Positions 5,434 to 6,215 of a stretch of DNA of 6,215 nucleotides are shown piece after piece. How positions within the stretch are numbered: the first letter of the stretch is position 1; each line of letters opens with the position of its first letter. The position numbers and the translations under genes are program-made. The notes under the pieces were generated by a model. That model ran no database searches and was not told the origin of the DNA. It saw only the letters and a program-made list of their open reading frames with translations. Origin of the DNA: an uncultured Eubacteriales bacterium (GTDB lineage Bacteria > Bacillota > Clostridia > Oscillospirales > Oscillospiraceae); NCBI GenBank assembly GCA_934567745.1, contig CAKTJM010000111.1, forward strand, positions 1 to 6,215. Reading direction: 5' to 3'.

Positions 5434-6003
5434 CAGCTCGTCCAATGTACAGGAGAAGGACGGCAGGAAGGTCTCGATGAAATAGGCGACCTCCGGCAGG
5501 TCGTAGCTCGCGAGTGCCTCCCGGGTCTGGTCGGCGGCGGAGCGGAACTCCCGGTTCCCCGCCCGCAGCTCCTCCAGGCACTTGATGTGCGCCGAGAGCT
5601 TGTCGGCGGCCTTGACCAGGGCCTCGACCTCCGGGTCCTCCTCGGACAGGACGGAGGAGAAGGCGGGGCGCAGCTCGTCGGGCAGCATGGCGGCCAGCTT
5701 GTCGGCGGCGTCGCGCTCGACGGCCTTGTACGCCTCGCGGATCGCCGGGTTGGCGTACTTCACGGGCGTGGGCAGGTCGCCGGTGAAGATCTCCGAGGCA
5801 TCGTGGTACAGTGCGGCCACGGCCACGCGGCCGGGATCGACGGTCCCACCGAAGCGCTCGTTGCGGATCACGGCCAGGGCGTGCGCCAGGACCGCGACCA
5901 TGTGGGAGTGCTCCTGGACGTTCTCCTGCACGGTGTTGTGCATCAGGCCCCAGCGGCCGATGTGCCGCAGGCGGGCGATGTAGGCGAAAAAGGGGTGGCT
6001 CAT
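5425..6003 (-). CDS. yfbR: 5'-deoxynucleotidase, YfbR family HD-domain phosphohydrolase
   Basis: E. coli YfbR removes the 5' phosphate from deoxyribonucleoside monophosphates and helps balance the dNTP pool. This 192-residue protein aligns with it nearly end to end from memory: RWGLMHNTVQENVQEHSHMV (17-36), FGGTVDPGRVAVAALYHDAS (51-70), then TGDLPTPVKY (74-83) and KCLEELRAGN (141-150), ending FLPSFSCTLDEL (179-190). The equivalents of the known catalytic and metal residues are all present: R17, W18, H32, H67, D68, E71 and D134. The protein should therefore be active on a divalent-metal HD site in the cytoplasm. The ATG at 6003 has GGAGGA 7 bases upstream. Reading the frame further upstream (to 6186) would run through the promoter and the mtaB start. 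It is transcribed divergently from mtaB and lies 112 bp before the ACT gene. Confidence 0.96.
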   Translation of the reverse strand: MSHPFFAYIARLRHIGRWGLMHNTVQENVQEHSHMVAVLAHALAVIRNERFGGTVDPGRVAVAALYHDASEIFTGDLPTPVKYANPAIREAYKAVERDAADKLAAMLPDELRPAFSSVLSEEDPEVEALVKAADKLSAHIKCLEELRAGNREFRSAADQTREALASYDLPEVAYFIETFLPSFSCTLDELGE

Positions 6004-6025
6004 GGATGGGTCCTCCAAAAAAGAG

Positions 6026-6054
6026 TTGCAGGATGGGGATCGTTGGGGTAATAT
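6026..6054 (+). promoter_or_regulatory. Candidate promoter of mtaB
   Basis: TTGCAG (6026-6031) and TAATAT (6049-6054) are 17 bp apart on the plus strand. A TATTAT at 6052-6057 is an alternative -10 with a longer spacer. Transcription would start near 6061, giving a leader of about 40 nt before the ATG at 6100. The -10 overlaps that of the opposing yfbR promoter. Confidence 0.55.
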
Positions 6055-6081
6055 TATAGCACAACTCATTTCGATCGACAA
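6053..6081 (-). promoter_or_regulatory. Strong sigma-A promoter of yfbR with extended -10
   Basis: On the minus strand TTGTCG (6076-6081) is followed after 17 bp by a perfect TATAAT (6053-6058). The -10 is preceded by TGC, the TGn extended -10 element. Transcription would begin near 6046, about 43 nt before the yfbR ATG. This is the best promoter match in the window. Confidence 0.8.
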
Positions 6082-6099
6082 GGAAAAGGAGCCGCATCC

Positions 6100-6215
6100 A
6101 TGCGCATCGCCATCCACACCCTCGGCTGCAAGGTGAACCAATACGAGACCCAGGCCATGGAGGAGCTGCTGCGCGCCCGCGGGCACGAGCTGGTCCCCTT
6201 CGAGGAGCCTGCGGA
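6100..6215 (+). CDS. mtaB: tRNA (t6A37) methylthiotransferase MtaB, N-terminal 38 residues (cut by window edge)
   Basis: MtaB is a radical-SAM enzyme that adds a methylthio group to N6-threonylcarbamoyladenosine at tRNA position 37, converting t6A to ms2t6A. Only 38 codons are visible. The start MRIAIHTLGCKVNQYETQAM is the hallmark of the methylthiotransferase N-terminal domain (UPF0004). Cys10 in GCKVNQYE is the first of three ligands of the auxiliary iron-sulfur cluster. The HTLGCKVNQYE wording favours MtaB (YqeV-like) over MiaB, which usually reads TxGCQMN. The radical-SAM CxxxCxxC motif and TRAM domain lie beyond the window. AAAAGGAG at 6084-6091 stands 8 bases before the ATG. The gene is divergent from yfbR and is the only plus-strand gene here. 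Confidence 0.9.
   Translation, partial: MRIAIHTLGCKVNQYETQAMEELLRARGHELVPFEEPA

Noticed and set aside
6004..6186. Upstream extension of yfbR to 253 codons
   Set aside because: It would run through the consensus yfbR promoter and into mtaB. The YfbR similarity and the ribosome site both place the start at 6003.

Overview
This is a GC-rich bacterial window carrying ordinary chromosomal genes. The AGGAGG-type ribosome sites before nearly every gene, the sigma-A-type promoters and the gene content (a UPF0237 ACT protein next to a DUF711 protein, MtaB, and a Clostridia-type P-loop and zinc-ribbon pair) suggest a high-GC member of the Firmicutes, probably class Clostridia and an Oscillospiraceae-like lineage. 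That placement is inference from gene content and style. No rRNA or marker gene here proves it.

Layout, right to left along the minus strand, which carries seven of the eight genes. At the right edge (6100-6215, plus strand) is the start of mtaB, a tRNA-modifying radical-SAM enzyme. Back to back with it, from an overlapping promoter pair, starts yfbR (6003-5425), an HD-domain 5'-deoxynucleotidase. It is followed by a UPF0237 ACT-domain gene (5312-5040), a DUF711/UPF0210 gene (5027-3669) only 12 bp further on, and pgi, glucose-6-phosphate isomerase (3602-2280), after 66 bp. ACT-DUF711-pgi looks like one transcription unit, possibly extended by read-through from yfbR.

A 319-bp gap (1961-2279) follows. 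It has no credible gene but holds four consecutive inverted repeats and a promoter firing leftward. That promoter serves a 137-residue P-loop protein (1960-1547) and perhaps the downstream double-zinc-ribbon protein (1406-816). The 140-bp spacer between these two holds an 18-bp perfect palindrome and a GC-rich hairpin. A strong intrinsic terminator (764-800) closes the unit. The left edge (624-1) is the first 208 codons of a beta-CASP metallo-beta-lactamase-fold protein, with its own promoter at 698-726.

The genes mix central carbon metabolism (pgi), nucleotide-pool cleaning (yfbR), RNA modification or processing (mtaB, beta-CASP protein) and uncharacterised families. I see no mobile element, CRISPR array, tRNA, rRNA, toxin-antitoxin pair or recognisable defence system. 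The parts most worth following up are the P-loop/zinc-ribbon pair, the hairpin-rich gap, the ACT-DUF711 pair and the symmetric divergent promoter.
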